DNA of 64,000 nucleotides from Chryseobacterium taklimakanense (GTDB taxonomy: Bacteria; Bacteroidota; Bacteroidia; Flavobacteriales; Weeksellaceae), in contig NZ_LT906465.1 in NCBI RefSeq assembly GCF_900187185.1, positions 2,356,001-2,420,000 of the forward strand, written 5' to 3'. Shown here piece after piece: positions 7,890 to 18,093 of the stretch. Position numbers and translations under genes: made by a program. The notes under the pieces are model-generated. The model did not search any database. It saw nothing but the letters and a program-made list of their open reading frames with translations, and was not told the DNA's origin. The stretch's first letter is position 1. The number at the start of each line of letters is the position of its first letter.

Positions 7890-9314
7890 CTAAAGCTGAT
7901 TTTTGTCAGTTTTCACTTTGATGAAGAAAAATCCTGCGATAATGTATAAGATGCTAATTAAAATATAGGAAATACCGTTCGGTGCAGTTGCTGTTCCTAT
8001 TAAAACGACTGCCACGCCAAGGAACGCGATGATGGCCATCAAGTATTTAACGAATGAATTTCCCCCGAAGGTTTTATTTTTAATCAGTTTTAAAAGTCCG
8101 ATGAATAAAGCGCCGTTTACAATATAGATAAACGCCACCGGAATCGCTGATATATCGTAACCTTTGGTGGTGAAGTAACTTGCGGTGTTTGTGATGTAAT
8201 AAATGATCAGGTAAATAAAAATGAGGGTGAAAGCCAGCAACGCGCTGTTTACGGGCGTATCGGTTTTTGGGTTTACCTTCCCGAGATTGAGAAATTTCCT
8301 GGAATATTCCTGATTATAGAATTGATAGGGCACCCTTGTGCTCGCCAGCAGAAGCCCGTTCGCAGTGCCCAGAACTGAAATAATCACAAAGATTTGTATG
8401 AGGATTGCTCCGGTTTTGGAGGCTATTTTTCTGGAAAATTCTGTGATATAAGTGTCCTTTAAAGCCATGATTTCGGTGCCGCTCATCTTTAGAACTATTC
8501 CCGAATAATAGAGAACGTAAACCGCCAAAACCACGGAAGTGCCGATTACCAAAGCCTTCGGAAGATTTTTGGATGAATTTTTGATTTCTCCTGAAAGTTG
8601 TGTGGCGATATACCAGCCGTCAAACGCAAACGCAATCGGAACAAAACTTGCCGCCACCAGCAGCCAAAGATTTTGGCCTTCAGAAATATTTTTTGCAGCG
8701 TATGAAAATGTGTTGGTTCCTTCTACATCTCCTTTTACAAGGCTGATGATGCCGAAAGACGCAATTAAAATCAACGGAATCAATTTCAAAACGGTCGTCA
8801 TTTGCTGAAATATCCCTGAAGTTTTCGGTCGGAAAATATTTAAACCTAAAAATAAAACCAGATTGAAAATACCAATCAGCGTATAATGCAGAAAAGTGGG
8901 TTTGAAGCCCGCAAATTCAGCCACGAAGTGGGAAATGTAAATGCCTGAAACCGTAAACAGCACCGCAGTGAGCAGAGGATAAAACAGACTCAGGTACATC
9001 CACCCAACAAAGGCTGCGGTTTTCTTGCCGAAACGGTATTCCACATAGTTCAGGATTCCGCCGTCTTTAGGCAATAGTTCAGCATAATTCGCCAGGGAAA
9101 CCGCCGCAAAAACCACACTGATACCCACAATTACAAAGCCCAGAAGCCCCGCAAAACTGTTGCCCTGTGTTGCGGACAGTACATCATCAACCTTAAAGAA
9201 AATCCCCGAACCGATGACCTGGCCGATAACCAGCGAAATGGCGGTAAATAACCCGTATTTTGCCTCTAATTTCTGTTTTTGTTCCAATGGTTTCGTTTTT
9301 TTTTTGAGCCACAA
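7890..9314 (-). CDS. APC-superfamily amino acid permease
   Basis: The 474-residue product has about 12 membrane helices. Its first helix has the substrate-site sequence VIGSGIFF near residue 33, diagnostic of APC-family amino acid transporters. A later helix carries FVPIAFAFDGWY, typical of the LAT/SLC7-like branch. The direction and substrate are not readable, but this branch usually takes neutral or large amino acids. No ATG exists near the N-terminus: the reading frame begins with TTG at 9314, directly beside a run of ten T on the plus strand, and another TTG is at codon 10. Start assignment is therefore uncertain. It lies alone between the siderophore unit and the ABC-F gene. Confidence 0.88.
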   Translation of the reverse strand: MWLKKKTKPLEQKQKLEAKYGLFTAISLVIGQVIGSGIFFKVDDVLSATQGNSFAGLLGFVIVGISVVFAAVSLANYAELLPKDGGILNYVEYRFGKKTAAFVGWMYLSLFYPLLTAVLFTVSGIYISHFVAEFAGFKPTFLHYTLIGIFNLVLFLGLNIFRPKTSGIFQQMTTVLKLIPLILIASFGIISLVKGDVEGTNTFSYAAKNISEGQNLWLLVAASFVPIAFAFDGWYIATQLSGEIKNSSKNLPKALVIGTSVVLAVYVLYYSGIVLKMSGTEIMALKDTYITEFSRKIASKTGAILIQIFVIISVLGTANGLLLASTRVPYQFYNQEYSRKFLNLGKVNPKTDTPVNSALLAFTLIFIYLIIYYITNTASYFTTKGYDISAIPVAFIYIVNGALFIGLLKLIKNKTFGGNSFVKYLMAIIAFLGVAVVLIGTATAPNGISYILISILYIIAGFFFIKVKTDKNQL

Positions 9315-9433
9315 AAGGTATGAAAAATTTAAAAATCTTAAATTAAATAATTAAGTTTTAAAAATTTTACAAGTTCTTTAAGCAGTAACAAATCGTTTAT
9401 TCTTTTTGTTCCTTTTTGTGGTTTAACAATTTA

Positions 9434-11335
9434 TCAGCTCTGCATTTCCTGCAGTTCCAGCCAGCGCATTTCCTTTTCTCCCAGTTCATCTGAAACCGTT
9501 TGCAGTTCCTCCGAAAGTTTTGAGATTTTCTCATAATCACTTTCGTTATTAAGCTTTTCTAAAATATCAGCGCGTCTTTCTTCCAGTTTTGGCATTTCTT
9601 TTTCGATGCTTTCGAGCTCTCGCTGCTCTTTGAAGGACAGTTTTTTGGTGGCCGGTTTTTGGTTGCTGGTCGCAGGATTTTCGCTTTTGGTTTGTGGTTC
9701 GTCAGTTTTAGCTTGAGCCTGACGCTCCTGGTTCTCGATTCTGGTCTCTCGAATCTTCTCTCTGTATTCCGAAAAATTCCCCACAAAATCCCTGATTTTT
9801 CCTTCGTCTTCAAACGCCAGAACGTGGTCCACAATCCGGTCCATAAAATAGCGGTCGTGCGAAACGATGATCACACAGCCCTGAAAATTCAGCAGAAAAT
9901 TTTCCAGAACCGTCAGCGTAGGCAAATCCAGGTCGTTTGTAGGTTCGTCGAAAATCAGGAAATTGGGATTTTCGTAAAGCACTTTCATCAGATGCAGCCT
10001 CCGTTTTTCACCACCCGAAAGTTTGGAAATCGGCGAATATTGGGTTTGGTCATCAAATAGGAACAGCCTCAAAAACTGAGATGCGGAAATCGTCCGTCCG
10101 TTTGCCATGGGAAAGTTCTCGGAAATTTCCCTGATGAAATCAATCACCCGTTCTTCTTCATTATAATTCAGGCCTTTCTGCGAAAAGTAGCCGAATTTTA
10201 TGGTTTCACCGGTTTCTATTTCCCCGGAATCTTTTGGTTCAAAACCCTGAATGATATTGAGAAGTGTCGATTTTCCGGCACCATTTTTCCCGACAATTCC
10301 TACCTTTTCGCCGCGCTGAAATGAATAGGAGAAATCTTTCAGTAAAATCTTTTCACCAAAACTTTTGTTGATATTTTTAAGTTCCAGAATCTTTTTTCCC
10401 AAACGTTTCATCTCGAAATCGAGTTCCAGAGCCTGTTTTCTGGTGTCAGTTTTCGCAACTTTTTCAGTTTCGTAGAAGGCATCAATCCGCGATTTCGATT
10501 TTGTGGTCCGCGCTTTGGGCTGGCGGCGCATCCATTCCAACTCCTTACGGTAGAGGTTGTTGGCTTTGTCGATGGTGGCATTCAGATGATCCTCCCGAAT
10601 CATTTTGTTTTCGAGATAAGTGGCGTAACTGCCGTTGTGAACGTAGAGATTCTGGTCCTCCATTTCCCAAATCGTGTCGCAAACCGAATCCAGAAAATAG
10701 CGGTCGTGCGTTACCAAAAGAAGCGTGATTTTCGCTTTCGAGAGGTAATTTTCAAGCCATTCCACCATTTCCACATCCAGGTGGTTGGTGGGTTCGTCCA
10801 TAATCAGCAGGACGTGGCGGTGTTCAGCGCGGGTTTCGGTGAGCAGTTTTGCCAGAGCAACGCGTTTGATTTGACCGCCCGAGAGTGTTCCCATTTTCGC
10901 TTCCAGATCGGTGATTTTCAGTTGGGAAAGAATCTGTTTCATCTCGTTTTCCAAATCCCAGGCTTTCTGGGCTTCCATTTCGGCGATGGCCAGTTCCATG
11001 TCTTCCGCATCTTGGGAAATCAGGGATTTATGGTAGTTTTTCAAAGCCTGAATGGGTGCAGAATCCAGCGTCATCATAAATTCTTCCACCGTAAGTTGGG
11101 AATCAAACTCAATTTCCTGGTCAAACAGTACTACCTGAACGTCTTTATTAATGGATACTTCGCCGCTGTCGGCAATTTCTTTGCCCAAAATAATTTTGAG
11201 TAAAGTTGATTTGCCGCTGCCGTTTTTGGCTACTATCGCGATTTTGTCGCCTTCGTTGATATTGAAAGAAATATTTTTGAAAAGGCTTTTAACACCGTAA
11301 GATTTGCTGAGATTTTCGGCGGAGACGTAGTTCAT
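9434..11335 (-). CDS. ABC-F family ATPase, Uup-like
   Basis: This 633-residue soluble protein contains two ABC nucleotide-binding domains without membrane segments. Walker A sequences are KNGSGKST (near 38) and KNGAGKST (near 355), and signature sequences are LSGGQIKR (near 173) and LSGGEKRR (near 440). Each is followed by a Walker B ending in DEPTNHLD or DEPTNDLD. The linker between the domains (about 240-310) is rich in Arg/Lys and carries ARTTKSKSRID. The C-terminal 90 residues form a Lys/Glu coiled coil, the mark of the Uup branch and unlike EttA. ABC-F proteins act on the ribosome, and Uup has also been linked to DNA-related phenotypes. The gene is monocistronic. Confidence 0.9.
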   Translation of the reverse strand: MNYVSAENLSKSYGVKSLFKNISFNINEGDKIAIVAKNGSGKSTLLKIILGKEIADSGEVSINKDVQVVLFDQEIEFDSQLTVEEFMMTLDSAPIQALKNYHKSLISQDAEDMELAIAEMEAQKAWDLENEMKQILSQLKITDLEAKMGTLSGGQIKRVALAKLLTETRAEHRHVLLIMDEPTNHLDVEMVEWLENYLSKAKITLLLVTHDRYFLDSVCDTIWEMEDQNLYVHNGSYATYLENKMIREDHLNATIDKANNLYRKELEWMRRQPKARTTKSKSRIDAFYETEKVAKTDTRKQALELDFEMKRLGKKILELKNINKSFGEKILLKDFSYSFQRGEKVGIVGKNGAGKSTLLNIIQGFEPKDSGEIETGETIKFGYFSQKGLNYNEEERVIDFIREISENFPMANGRTISASQFLRLFLFDDQTQYSPISKLSGGEKRRLHLMKVLYENPNFLIFDEPTNDLDLPTLTVLENFLLNFQGCVIIVSHDRYFMDRIVDHVLAFEDEGKIRDFVGNFSEYREKIRETRIENQERQAQAKTDEPQTKSENPATSNQKPATKKLSFKEQRELESIEKEMPKLEERRADILEKLNNESDYEKISKLSEELQTVSDELGEKEMRWLELQEMQS

Positions 11336-11590
11336 TTTCAGTTTTGGATAATGGTTGAGATTGAGATTGCGAAAATACGGTTATTTGGTGAGTTGCCGGG
11401 TGGAAAGTTGTGAAGTCTTAAGAGGAAATATTATACCGAACATTGCCTTGCGTTTGGAAAAAGTTTTTGGCGGCGCAAAAAATTTTGGCTACGCATGCAG
11501 CGTTTTTTTTTGACATGGATTTCAAAAATTTTCTTAAAAATCCTCCCGAACTGGAGAAATTTGTATATCATTGATTTTTTTCAAGTCTGA
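11336..11590. other. Intergenic region, 255 bp, no gene found
   Basis: I see no convincing open frame, promoter or terminator here. A T-rich run follows an imperfect GCTACGCATGCAGC symmetry at about 11492, but it has no proper stem for either neighbour. Confidence 0.5.
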
Positions 11591-12457
11591 TCACTCCACT
11601 GTCAGCCGTTTCAGCGACCAGGTGTTGCCGTTGAAAACATTCAGATCAACTTTGGTATTGATGCCGTAAACGATTCCGTTTTCGGTGAACTGCCAGATTT
11701 TCCAGTCGTCATCGGGTGAAGGCTGTGGCACGTCGTTGTAATTGGCCAGCCATAAAGGATAATCATCGAATTCGCCGCGCAGGTTGTCTTTGTAATAATG
11801 ATAAAAGGTATAGATAATCGGTTTTTCGCCGTATTTTTCTTCCACGATTTTCAGCCATATTTTCAAATCTTCGATAAGTTGTTCATTGGATTTTTTACGC
11901 GGAATCCTTTCAATATCCAAAACGGGGACTAAATCGCCTTCTTCCAGTTTCACGCTTTCCAGGAAGTTGTTGGCCTGCGTCACCGGGTCTTCATCGGCAC
12001 GGTAAAAATGATACGCACCGCGGATGAGGTTATGTTTTTTGGCCTTTTCCCAAAAGGTATCAAAATTTTTATCCTTGCTTCGGTTGCCCATCGTGGCGCG
12101 CAGTATGACAAATTTTAAAGGAATGGTGCGGTTACCGATAGAAAGCGAATCCCATTTGATGTCTTTCGCTTCCTGATAGTGTGAAATATCGAAACCGAAG
12201 GTTTTATCGGCATAATCCCCGACAATCCGGTCGATTCTGGCGGCTTCACGCTCGGAATTTTTCAGTTTTTTGTGCTCGAATTTATTGAAATACATCGCGT
12301 AGTAGAAAGCGATTTTCTCTTTCAGGTAGAAACCGGTCCCGATCAAAGCAACGGCGAGAACCAACAGAAGGATTTTGCGGCGAAGAATGAAATTTTTTCG
12401 CCTTTTCTTATGAATTTTCCGGGTGGTTTTATTTTTTGTGGGTTTTTTCTTCGCCAT
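11591..12457 (-). CDS. Membrane-anchored GH25 lysozyme-like muramidase
   Basis: The protein hydrolyses peptidoglycan glycan strands (GH25, beta-1,4-N-acetylmuramidase). With the start at 12457 it has 288 residues. A very basic N-terminus precedes one membrane helix (about 28-46, LLLVLAVALIGTGFYL), so the enzyme is held at the inner membrane facing the periplasm. The GH25 barrel begins at FGFDISHYQ near 88, with the first catalytic Asp there. VPVLDIERIP near 180 supplies the second acidic pair, and PLWLANYND near 245 is the usual late strand. An upstream in-frame start at 12493 is rejected because a TATTTTTG box (12472-12465) lies between the two, only 7 nt from the chosen ATG. Confidence 0.88.
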   Translation of the reverse strand: MAKKKPTKNKTTRKIHKKRRKNFILRRKILLLVLAVALIGTGFYLKEKIAFYYAMYFNKFEHKKLKNSEREAARIDRIVGDYADKTFGFDISHYQEAKDIKWDSLSIGNRTIPLKFVILRATMGNRSKDKNFDTFWEKAKKHNLIRGAYHFYRADEDPVTQANNFLESVKLEEGDLVPVLDIERIPRKKSNEQLIEDLKIWLKIVEEKYGEKPIIYTFYHYYKDNLRGEFDDYPLWLANYNDVPQPSPDDDWKIWQFTENGIVYGINTKVDLNVFNGNTWSLKRLTVE

Positions 12458-12464
12458 CGGTGTG

Positions 12465-12472
12465 CAAAAATA
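12465..12472 (-). promoter_or_regulatory. -7 box of the GH25 gene
   Basis: TATTTTTG on the minus strand, 7 nt upstream of the ATG at 12457. If used, the transcript has almost no leader. Confidence 0.45.
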
Positions 12473-12530
12473 TTTTATTTGAATGGATTGCACGAATTTT
12501 TTTGAATTTTAAAAGAAATCAGTTGGCGGA

Positions 12531-12543
12531 GCGCCGCAGGTGC
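12531..12543 (+). repeat. Mini-hairpin with CCGCAGG apex
   Basis: GCGCC-gca-GGTGC forms a 5-bp stem (one G-T pair). Its apex matches those of mini-hairpins at 25871 and 36903, whose stems have other sequences. Confidence 0.4.
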
Positions 12544-12564
12544 GACAGGTTTATAGCTTTCAGT

Positions 12565-12654
12565 AGTCCTGATTGCAGCGGAAATCCCACAGCAGGCCTG
12601 GACAGGCTCTGCCTGGCAGCAAGGGCGCGAGGAATTCCAACGGAAAGCAGGGCT
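12565..12654 (+). repeat. Dispersed stem-loop element, family 1 copy C
   Basis: The outer arms AGTCCTG (12565-12571) and CAGGGCT (12648-12654) pair fully, with one G-T. The left conserved block GATTGCAGCGGAAATCC and the right block CCAACGGAAAGC match copies A and B. The centre has diverged and contains its own small GC hairpins. It ends 17 nt before the -7 box of ndh. Confidence 0.6.
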
Positions 12655-12671
12655 CCTAAAAATAATTTCAG

Positions 12672-12679
12672 TAATTTTG
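12672..12679 (+). promoter_or_regulatory. -7 box of ndh-trmD
   Basis: TAATTTTG, 6 nt upstream of the ATG at 12686. No -33 TTG at normal distance; the end of the family 1 element occupies that position. Confidence 0.45.
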
Positions 12680-12685
12680 CGCATT

Positions 12686-13948
12686 ATGGAAACACGGGAA
12701 AAAATAGTGATTATCGGTGGTGGTTTTGCAGGTCTGCAACTGGCAAAAACCTTGAATAACAGGAATAAAAAGGTGATTCTGATTGATAAGGTAAACCACC
12801 ATATGTTTCAGCCGCTTTTTTATCAGGTGGCTTGCGGACGGATCGAGCCTTCTAATATTTCTTTTCCGTTCCGTAAGATTTTTCAAAGATCGAGAAACAC
12901 GCAGTACCGGATGACGGATGTGCAGAAAATTGTGCCGGAACAGAATAAAATCGTTACTTCAGACGCTGAATTCCATTATGATAAACTCGTGATTGCGACC
13001 GGGTGTAAAACTAATTTTTTCGGTAACGAGATCATGGAAAGTGTGGCATTCGGGATGAAGAATACACAGGAAGCGATTTCTATACGAAACCATGTGCTCC
13101 TCACTTTCGAGAAACTGATTATTGAAAGAAGCCGCAGCGACGACGGTAACTGGAATATCGTCATCGTGGGCAGCGGGCCAACTGGTGTGGAGCTTGCCGG
13201 AGCTTTCGCTGAAATGAAAAAAGACATCCTGCCGCGCGATTATCCGAATATGAATTTCGATAATCTGAACATCATATTAATCAGCGCGACCGATAAACCG
13301 CTGGATACGATGAGCAGGGAGGCCCAGGACAAATCTGAGCTCTACCTTAAACAGCTGGGTGTGAATTTCATGAGCGGCGAGAGGGTAACTGATTATGACG
13401 GTGAGATTGTTCATACAGCCAGTGGAAAAGAAATTCCTGCCAATAACGTGATTTGGGCAGCAGGCGTCACCGGAAACGTGATTGAAGGGCTGAATCCTGA
13501 AATTTTGGTGAGAAACCGTTACAAAACCGACCGCTACAACCGCGTGGTGGGTTACGAAAATATTTTTGCCATCGGCGATATTGCCTATATGGAAACACCG
13601 AAGTATCCGCACGGCCATCCGCAGGTGGCGAATGTGGCGATCAACCAGGGGAAAAATTTAGGCAAAAATATCCTGAAAAAATCTGAAAAAGACTGGAAAG
13701 AATACGAATACGAAGACCGCGGAAGCATGGCAACCATCGGGAAACACCGTGCTGTTGTGGATTTGCCGAAATTTAAATTCCAGGGGATTTTTGCCTGGTA
13801 CTTCTGGATGTTCCTGCACCTGATGCTGATTCTTTCCGTAAGAAACAAAATTGCCATTTTCTTCAACTGGATGTGGAGCTATATCAATAAAGATTCTTCG
13901 CTACGGCTCATCATTCTTCCCAACAAAAAAAACAGTACGGAACAATGA
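12686..13948 (+). CDS. ndh: Type II NADH dehydrogenase (non-proton-pumping)
   Basis: This 420-residue flavoprotein oxidises NADH and passes electrons to the menaquinone pool without pumping protons, in parallel to the complex I encoded later in the window. Two Rossmann motifs are present: GGGFAGL near residue 11 for FAD and [12 protein letters not shown] near 165 for NADH. The phrase FAIGDIAYM near 296 binds FAD in this family, and a hydrophobic C-terminal segment ([13 protein letters not shown]) near 380 attaches it to the membrane. I chose the ATG at 12686 over the upstream TTG because that codon is part of the -7 box. The stop overlaps the trmD start (ATGA), so the two genes are translated together. 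Confidence 0.92.
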   Translation: METREKIVIIGGGFAGLQLAKTLNNRNKKVILIDKVNHHMFQPLFYQVACGRIEPSNISFPFRKIFQRSRNTQYRMTDVQKIVPEQNKIVTSDAEFHYDKLVIATGCKTNFFGNEIMESVAFGMKNTQEAISIRNHVLLTFEKLIIERSRSDDGNWNIVIVGSGPTGVELAGAFAEMKKDILPRDYPNMNFDNLNIILISATDKPLDTMSREAQDKSELYLKQLGVNFMSGERVTDYDGEIVHTASGKEIPANNVIWAAGVTGNVIEGLNPEILVRNRYKTDRYNRVVGYENIFAIGDIAYMETPKYPHGHPQVANVAINQGKNLGKNILKKSEKDWKEYEYEDRGSMATIGKHRAVVDLPKFKFQGIFAWYFWMFLHLMLILSVRNKIAIFFNWMWSYINKDSSLRLIILPNKKNSTEQ

Positions 13949-14622
13949 GAATTGACATTATAAGTGTGTTGCCGGAGCTGATGGTGAGTCCTTTTCAGAC
14001 CTCTATTCTTAAAAGGGCAATGCAGAAAGGTTTGGCAGAGGTTCATTTTCACCAGTTGAGGAACTGGTCTGTGGGAAAACACCGCCAGGTGGACGACGAA
14101 CCCTACGGCGGCGGAGCAGGAATGGTGATGATGGTTGAGCCTTTGGATAAATGTATTTCTGAACTTAAATCCCAGCGCAATTACGACGAAATTATCTACC
14201 TCACTCCCGATGGTGAAACTTTAACTCAAAAAATTGCGAACACTTTATCGATAAAAAACAACCTGATTTTCCTTTGCGGGCATTACAAGGGCATTGACCA
14301 GCGTGTTCGCGATTTACATATCACCAAAGAAATCTCCATTGGGGATTATGTTTTGACCGGCGGCGAACTGGCGGCCTGCGTATTGGCAGATTCTGTAATC
14401 CGTTTGCTTCCAGGTGTTCTGAATGACGAACAAAGTGCGTTGACTGACAGTTTTCAGGATGATTTATTGTCGCCACCCATTTATACAAGACCGGAGGAAT
14501 ACAAAGGTTTAAAGGTACCGGAAGTTTTGCTCAGCGGCCACAGCGGAAAGATCGAAGAATGGCGGCACGATGAAGCGGTGAGGATTACCAGAGAAAGAAG
14601 ACCAGATTTATTGGATGAATAA
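13945..14622 (+). CDS. trmD: tRNA (guanine-37-N1)-methyltransferase TrmD
   Basis: TrmD methylates G37 next to the anticodon of tRNAs reading CNN codons and so prevents frameshifting. The 225-residue product has the SPOUT knot sequence [14 protein letters not shown] near 132-145 and the C-terminal [12 protein letters not shown] and [11 protein letters not shown]. Length equals the family norm (about 225-250). It overlaps ndh by 4 nt. In many bacteria trmD sits beside rplS and rimM; the pairing with ndh here shows a different arrangement. Confidence 0.96.
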   Translation: MRIDIISVLPELMVSPFQTSILKRAMQKGLAEVHFHQLRNWSVGKHRQVDDEPYGGGAGMVMMVEPLDKCISELKSQRNYDEIIYLTPDGETLTQKIANTLSIKNNLIFLCGHYKGIDQRVRDLHITKEISIGDYVLTGGELAACVLADSVIRLLPGVLNDEQSALTDSFQDDLLSPPIYTRPEEYKGLKVPEVLLSGHSGKIEEWRHDEAVRITRERRPDLLDE

Positions 14623-14626
14623 AAAA

Positions 14627-14652
14627 ACCACCCTGAACGAGGTGGTTTTTTT
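14627..14652. terminator. Bidirectional terminator between trmD and the alpha-amylase gene
   Basis: ACCACC/GGTGGT stem (14627-14632, 14641-14646) with A-run on the left and T-run on the right, so it can act for both convergent genes. Confidence 0.9.
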
Positions 14653-14669
14653 ATCTAAACTGTGGGGAG

Positions 14670-16889
14670 TTATTTCACAATTACTTTTGCTGCTGCCGTT
14701 CCCGAATCAGATTTTAGCTGAACGACATAAATGCCGGCTTTTACACCGTTTAATCTGAATGTTTCTTCTGCAGAATTGCTGCTTAATTTATAGCTTCCAA
14801 CAGCTTTTCCGCTCATATCAAACATATGGATTACGCCTCGGTTTGCATTGGTGTATTTCACTTTCATTTCTCCGTTCGTTACGGGGTTTTGGGTAATCTG
14901 AAGCGTAGTTTTGTTGTCTTTTGCATCGGTTTCACCTGTAGCAAGGTTAAGTGCTGAGCAATCGGTGGTTCTTACAAAATTTGACGAAGTTGCGTCCCAA
15001 ACATAGCAGTTGTTCTGTGTTACATTGTTGATGTCCCGGGTTTGTGTTGAACCAGGCGTTCCTGTAGAGCTGCCATTCCTGAATAAGAAATTGACAGAGG
15101 TTGCACCAGCGAAAGTGTAAGTAAACCATCCCGGATTGTAAGGATCTGGAGTCATGGCAACCGGAGAGTTCCAGTTGGCATCTGCGATCGTTCCAGCAGG
15201 TTGAACGTTCCAATAGTGGATGTAAGGCTGGGTCCAGCCGCTGCCGCTCGGATTGAACCTGATCACAATACCTTGAGTGGAAGGTGTAGCAAATGTGTAG
15301 TTTCTTTCCACCACGCCTGAGCTGGCATTGGCATTGTCAAAAGCGATGGCTTTTACTGTGCTGGTTGCGTTGATGGTAAATGGGCCGCTGTAAACTGCTG
15401 ATGCGGAAGTGGGTTCAGAACCATCTGTGGTATAACGGATTACTGGCGTTGTACCGCTGTCATCTGTTGCTTTAATACTGATTGATTTTGACGCTCCTGC
15501 ACTGTAGGTTCCACTAGGTTCATTTATCTGAATTACCGGCGGAACGTTCACTGCGGTCTTGGTCCACACTGCATATTCATTATCCGGGCTCGAAATAACT
15601 TGAGTCCATCCGCCTCCCGCCGGCGTCCAGTCGTAAGGTCCGATTTTCATTGCAATCGCTGGTCCCGCATCTCCTGATCTTTTAAGGATATATGCTGCAT
15701 ATATGCCATTCTCTGATTTGTCTATATTGATATGGCTGTAGGCATCGATTCCTGCACTTTTTCTTATGGCCATCAATTTTTCAATGATCGGCTTGTTCGC
15801 TGTGGAGTACGTTCGGGTAACACCATCTTTAGTATATGTTCCACCAAAATAATGAGGAGCAAAAACAGAAGGAATGCCCGGATGTGTTAAGATATAGGTG
15901 TATGCCTTAGGAATGTTGGCGCCTAAAAATGCAGAGTTCTGAACAAATGTGTCATGATTGTCTACGAATGTCACCGCTTTTTCTGCAAACCCAAACTGCC
16001 CGGCAAGTCCGGCCATAGCACCAGACCAGTTTAAATTATTATAATTATTTGATGCGTTGGCGGTTGCAAAAGTATTCGACATATTATAATAAAGCGCAAA
16101 ATCAAATGCACCTGAAACAGTAGCTCCGCCAGCATAAGTCCCGTTAATCCAGCTTTTAAGCACCTCTACATTGCCGTCCCAGTTTTCGCCAACAGAATAG
16201 TATGGCTGGCTTTCATTAATATACATTCCAAAATAAGAAGGAGAGAAGCCTTTTGCAACATCCCATCTCCAGCCTTTGAAGCCCAGCTCCTTTAATTTGG
16301 TCAGAAACTCTTTATAGCCACTCTGCACCACAGGATTTGTGTGATCCATATCTCTGGATCCGTCAAATCCTTCCCCGGTATCTGCTGCACCACTCGGTCT
16401 GCACGTTACTCCCGCTGTGCCGCTATTGTAAGCTGCTGTCGCTTCGTCGTTGCTCACAATAGCATCACAACCCCAGGTTGGGTTTGTGAAGTCGGTCCAG
16501 CCGGTTGTGCCGCTTCGGTGGTTCGCTACGACGTCAGCAATCGGGTTGATCCCTCTCGCGTTCATGTTCAAAAGCATTTTCCGGAGCTGAGCTTCGGTGC
16601 CCCAGGATGTGTTGGAAAAATTGTAAAGTTCTGTCGGGAAATAGCCTACACCTCCGGTAGACTTGCTTGGCGGCGGCATCCAGATCATATCAAAACCCAA
16701 AGCTTTCAAGTTTCCGGCGCGTGAGTAGTAAAACTCATACAGCCCGCCTTCATTTGTGTTTCGGGGCTGGTTGTACTCGTCCCAACCGAAAGACTGCAGC
16801 AGTATATCATCAAGATAGGCAGGTTCGCTTTGCGCTTTAATTCCTGTGATTGCAACCGTAGCCACAATAGTCAGTAATATTTTTTTCAT
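14670..16889 (-). CDS. Secreted GH13 alpha-amylase with T9SS C-terminal signal
   Basis: The 739-residue enzyme cleaves alpha-1,4 links of starch outside the cell. A signal peptide covers 1-20. The GH13 barrel shows DVVANH (119-124), the nucleophile Asp210 in GWRWD, the acid/base Glu235 in SVGENWD and Asp313 in VDNHD, so all three catalytic acids are present. From about 455 a segment with VIRYTTDGSEPTS resembles the chitobiase-type C-terminal beta domain. A module at about 540-640 (IRFNPSGSGWTQPYIHYW) resembles starch-binding CBM26-like domains. The last 75 residues, with ITQNPVTNGEMKV and GIYVVQL, form a type A T9SS sorting domain, so export uses the type IX system. The gene is monocistronic and no susCD pair accompanies it. 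Confidence 0.93.
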   Translation of the reverse strand: MKKILLTIVATVAITGIKAQSEPAYLDDILLQSFGWDEYNQPRNTNEGGLYEFYYSRAGNLKALGFDMIWMPPPSKSTGGVGYFPTELYNFSNTSWGTEAQLRKMLLNMNARGINPIADVVANHRSGTTGWTDFTNPTWGCDAIVSNDEATAAYNSGTAGVTCRPSGAADTGEGFDGSRDMDHTNPVVQSGYKEFLTKLKELGFKGWRWDVAKGFSPSYFGMYINESQPYYSVGENWDGNVEVLKSWINGTYAGGATVSGAFDFALYYNMSNTFATANASNNYNNLNWSGAMAGLAGQFGFAEKAVTFVDNHDTFVQNSAFLGANIPKAYTYILTHPGIPSVFAPHYFGGTYTKDGVTRTYSTANKPIIEKLMAIRKSAGIDAYSHINIDKSENGIYAAYILKRSGDAGPAIAMKIGPYDWTPAGGGWTQVISSPDNEYAVWTKTAVNVPPVIQINEPSGTYSAGASKSISIKATDDSGTTPVIRYTTDGSEPTSASAVYSGPFTINATSTVKAIAFDNANASSGVVERNYTFATPSTQGIVIRFNPSGSGWTQPYIHYWNVQPAGTIADANWNSPVAMTPDPYNPGWFTYTFAGATSVNFLFRNGSSTGTPGSTQTRDINNVTQNNCYVWDATSSNFVRTTDCSALNLATGETDAKDNKTTLQITQNPVTNGEMKVKYTNANRGVIHMFDMSGKAVGSYKLSSNSAEETFRLNGVKAGIYVVQLKSDSGTAAAKVIVK

Positions 16890-17125
16890 AAGAATTAATT
16901 TTTATGTTCATTAAATTAGCCTTTAAATTTACAATTAATTTGAGACTTTTGAGCTATTATTATGTCTGAATTGTAAATATACAAATCAAAGCCGGTTAAC
17001 AGATGAAAAATTATCAATTCACTAATTTTTTTAAATGACTAACTAAGAAGGGAATCAGATTAAATTTTAGCTTAAAAATACTTTAATCATAAACAAATAA
17101 TTTTATTAAATTTACAACTTCGATA

Positions 17126-18064
17126 ATGCTTGGGGAAATTACATCAGAAAACAGCGAAACCGTTTCTTTTTATAATGTTGAAAACCTGCTTTTGCCGGTT
17201 ACCGGAAAAGAGCGAATTAGGGGTGGACTAAAAAACTGGAATCTTAGCCGATACAGCAACAAACTTCATAAAATAGCCCACGTTTTTGATATTATAAAGG
17301 AGAACAAAGGCAACCTGCCGTTCATCATCGGGCTCGGTGAAATAGAGGGTGCTAAGCCGTTGAATGAACTGCTCGCTTTACCGCCATTCAACGGGGACTA
17401 CGGTGTAGTGCATTATGAAAGCATGGACGAAAGAGGCGTTGATGTCGCAATGCTGTATGATAAAAGAAGAGTGGAAGTACTGGTTTCTGAACCGATCAGT
17501 TTTTTCTTTGAAATTGCTGATAATGATCCAGAGAACTATGATACAACGCGCGACGTACTGTTTTGCAAGGTGAAGTTTAAAAGCAAAATTATCAATGTCT
17601 TTGTGCTGCATTTGCCCTCAAAGAGGGATATGGATGTCAATAAACCGAAGCGCAGCTATATTTTAAAAGAAATTAAGGAAAGGATAGATATATTGCTGAA
17701 AAGTGAAGAATCTGTAATCGTGATGGGAGATTTCAATGAAAACCCTGATGATGAAAACCTTGCGGCTTTAGTTAGCAGTGATTTTGGCAGAAAACTTTTT
17801 AATCCTTTCCTGGAATTATTCAGAAATAAAAACTATTCGACGTATCACCAACGGTTTGGGCTGCTTTTCGACCAGATCATTATGTCGGATGATTTTATAA
17901 CTGGAAAATCTGGCCTTCAGTTTCGGTCTGCAGAAGTTTTCAACGATCTGAAAATTTCGAACTGGGACCGGAAGTTCAGGGGCCGGCCTTTCCGAACGTA
18001 CGCAGGAACGCGGTATCTCGGCGGATACAGTGATCATTTTCCTGTTTTGGTTCAATTTAAATAA
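17126..18064 (+). CDS. Endonuclease/exonuclease/phosphatase (EEP) family protein
   Basis: This 312-residue protein has the EEP fold used by DNase I-like nucleases and phosphodiesterases. Recognisable pieces are FYNVENLL near 16, the acidic GLGEIEGA near 72, VFVLHLPSKRD near 164, MGDFNENPDD near 200 and the final YSDHFPV near 305, which supplies the catalytic Asp-His pair. There is no signal peptide, so it should act in the cytoplasm. Substrate unknown; flavobacterial relatives are usually annotated simply as endonuclease. It precedes an Lrp-type gene by 29 nt, which could be a shared transcript. Confidence 0.85.
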   Translation: MLGEITSENSETVSFYNVENLLLPVTGKERIRGGLKNWNLSRYSNKLHKIAHVFDIIKENKGNLPFIIGLGEIEGAKPLNELLALPPFNGDYGVVHYESMDERGVDVAMLYDKRRVEVLVSEPISFFFEIADNDPENYDTTRDVLFCKVKFKSKIINVFVLHLPSKRDMDVNKPKRSYILKEIKERIDILLKSEESVIVMGDFNENPDDENLAALVSSDFGRKLFNPFLELFRNKNYSTYHQRFGLLFDQIIMSDDFITGKSGLQFRSAEVFNDLKISNWDRKFRGRPFRTYAGTRYLGGYSDHFPVLVQFK

Positions 18065-18093
18065 TATTAATTAAAAAAAAACTTGACATTTAA

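Noticed and set aside
10586-11203. Plus-strand open frame of 205 codons inside the ABC-F gene
   Set aside because: It is the shadow of a conserved two-domain ATPase and has the Phe/His/Gln-rich composition of an antisense frame.
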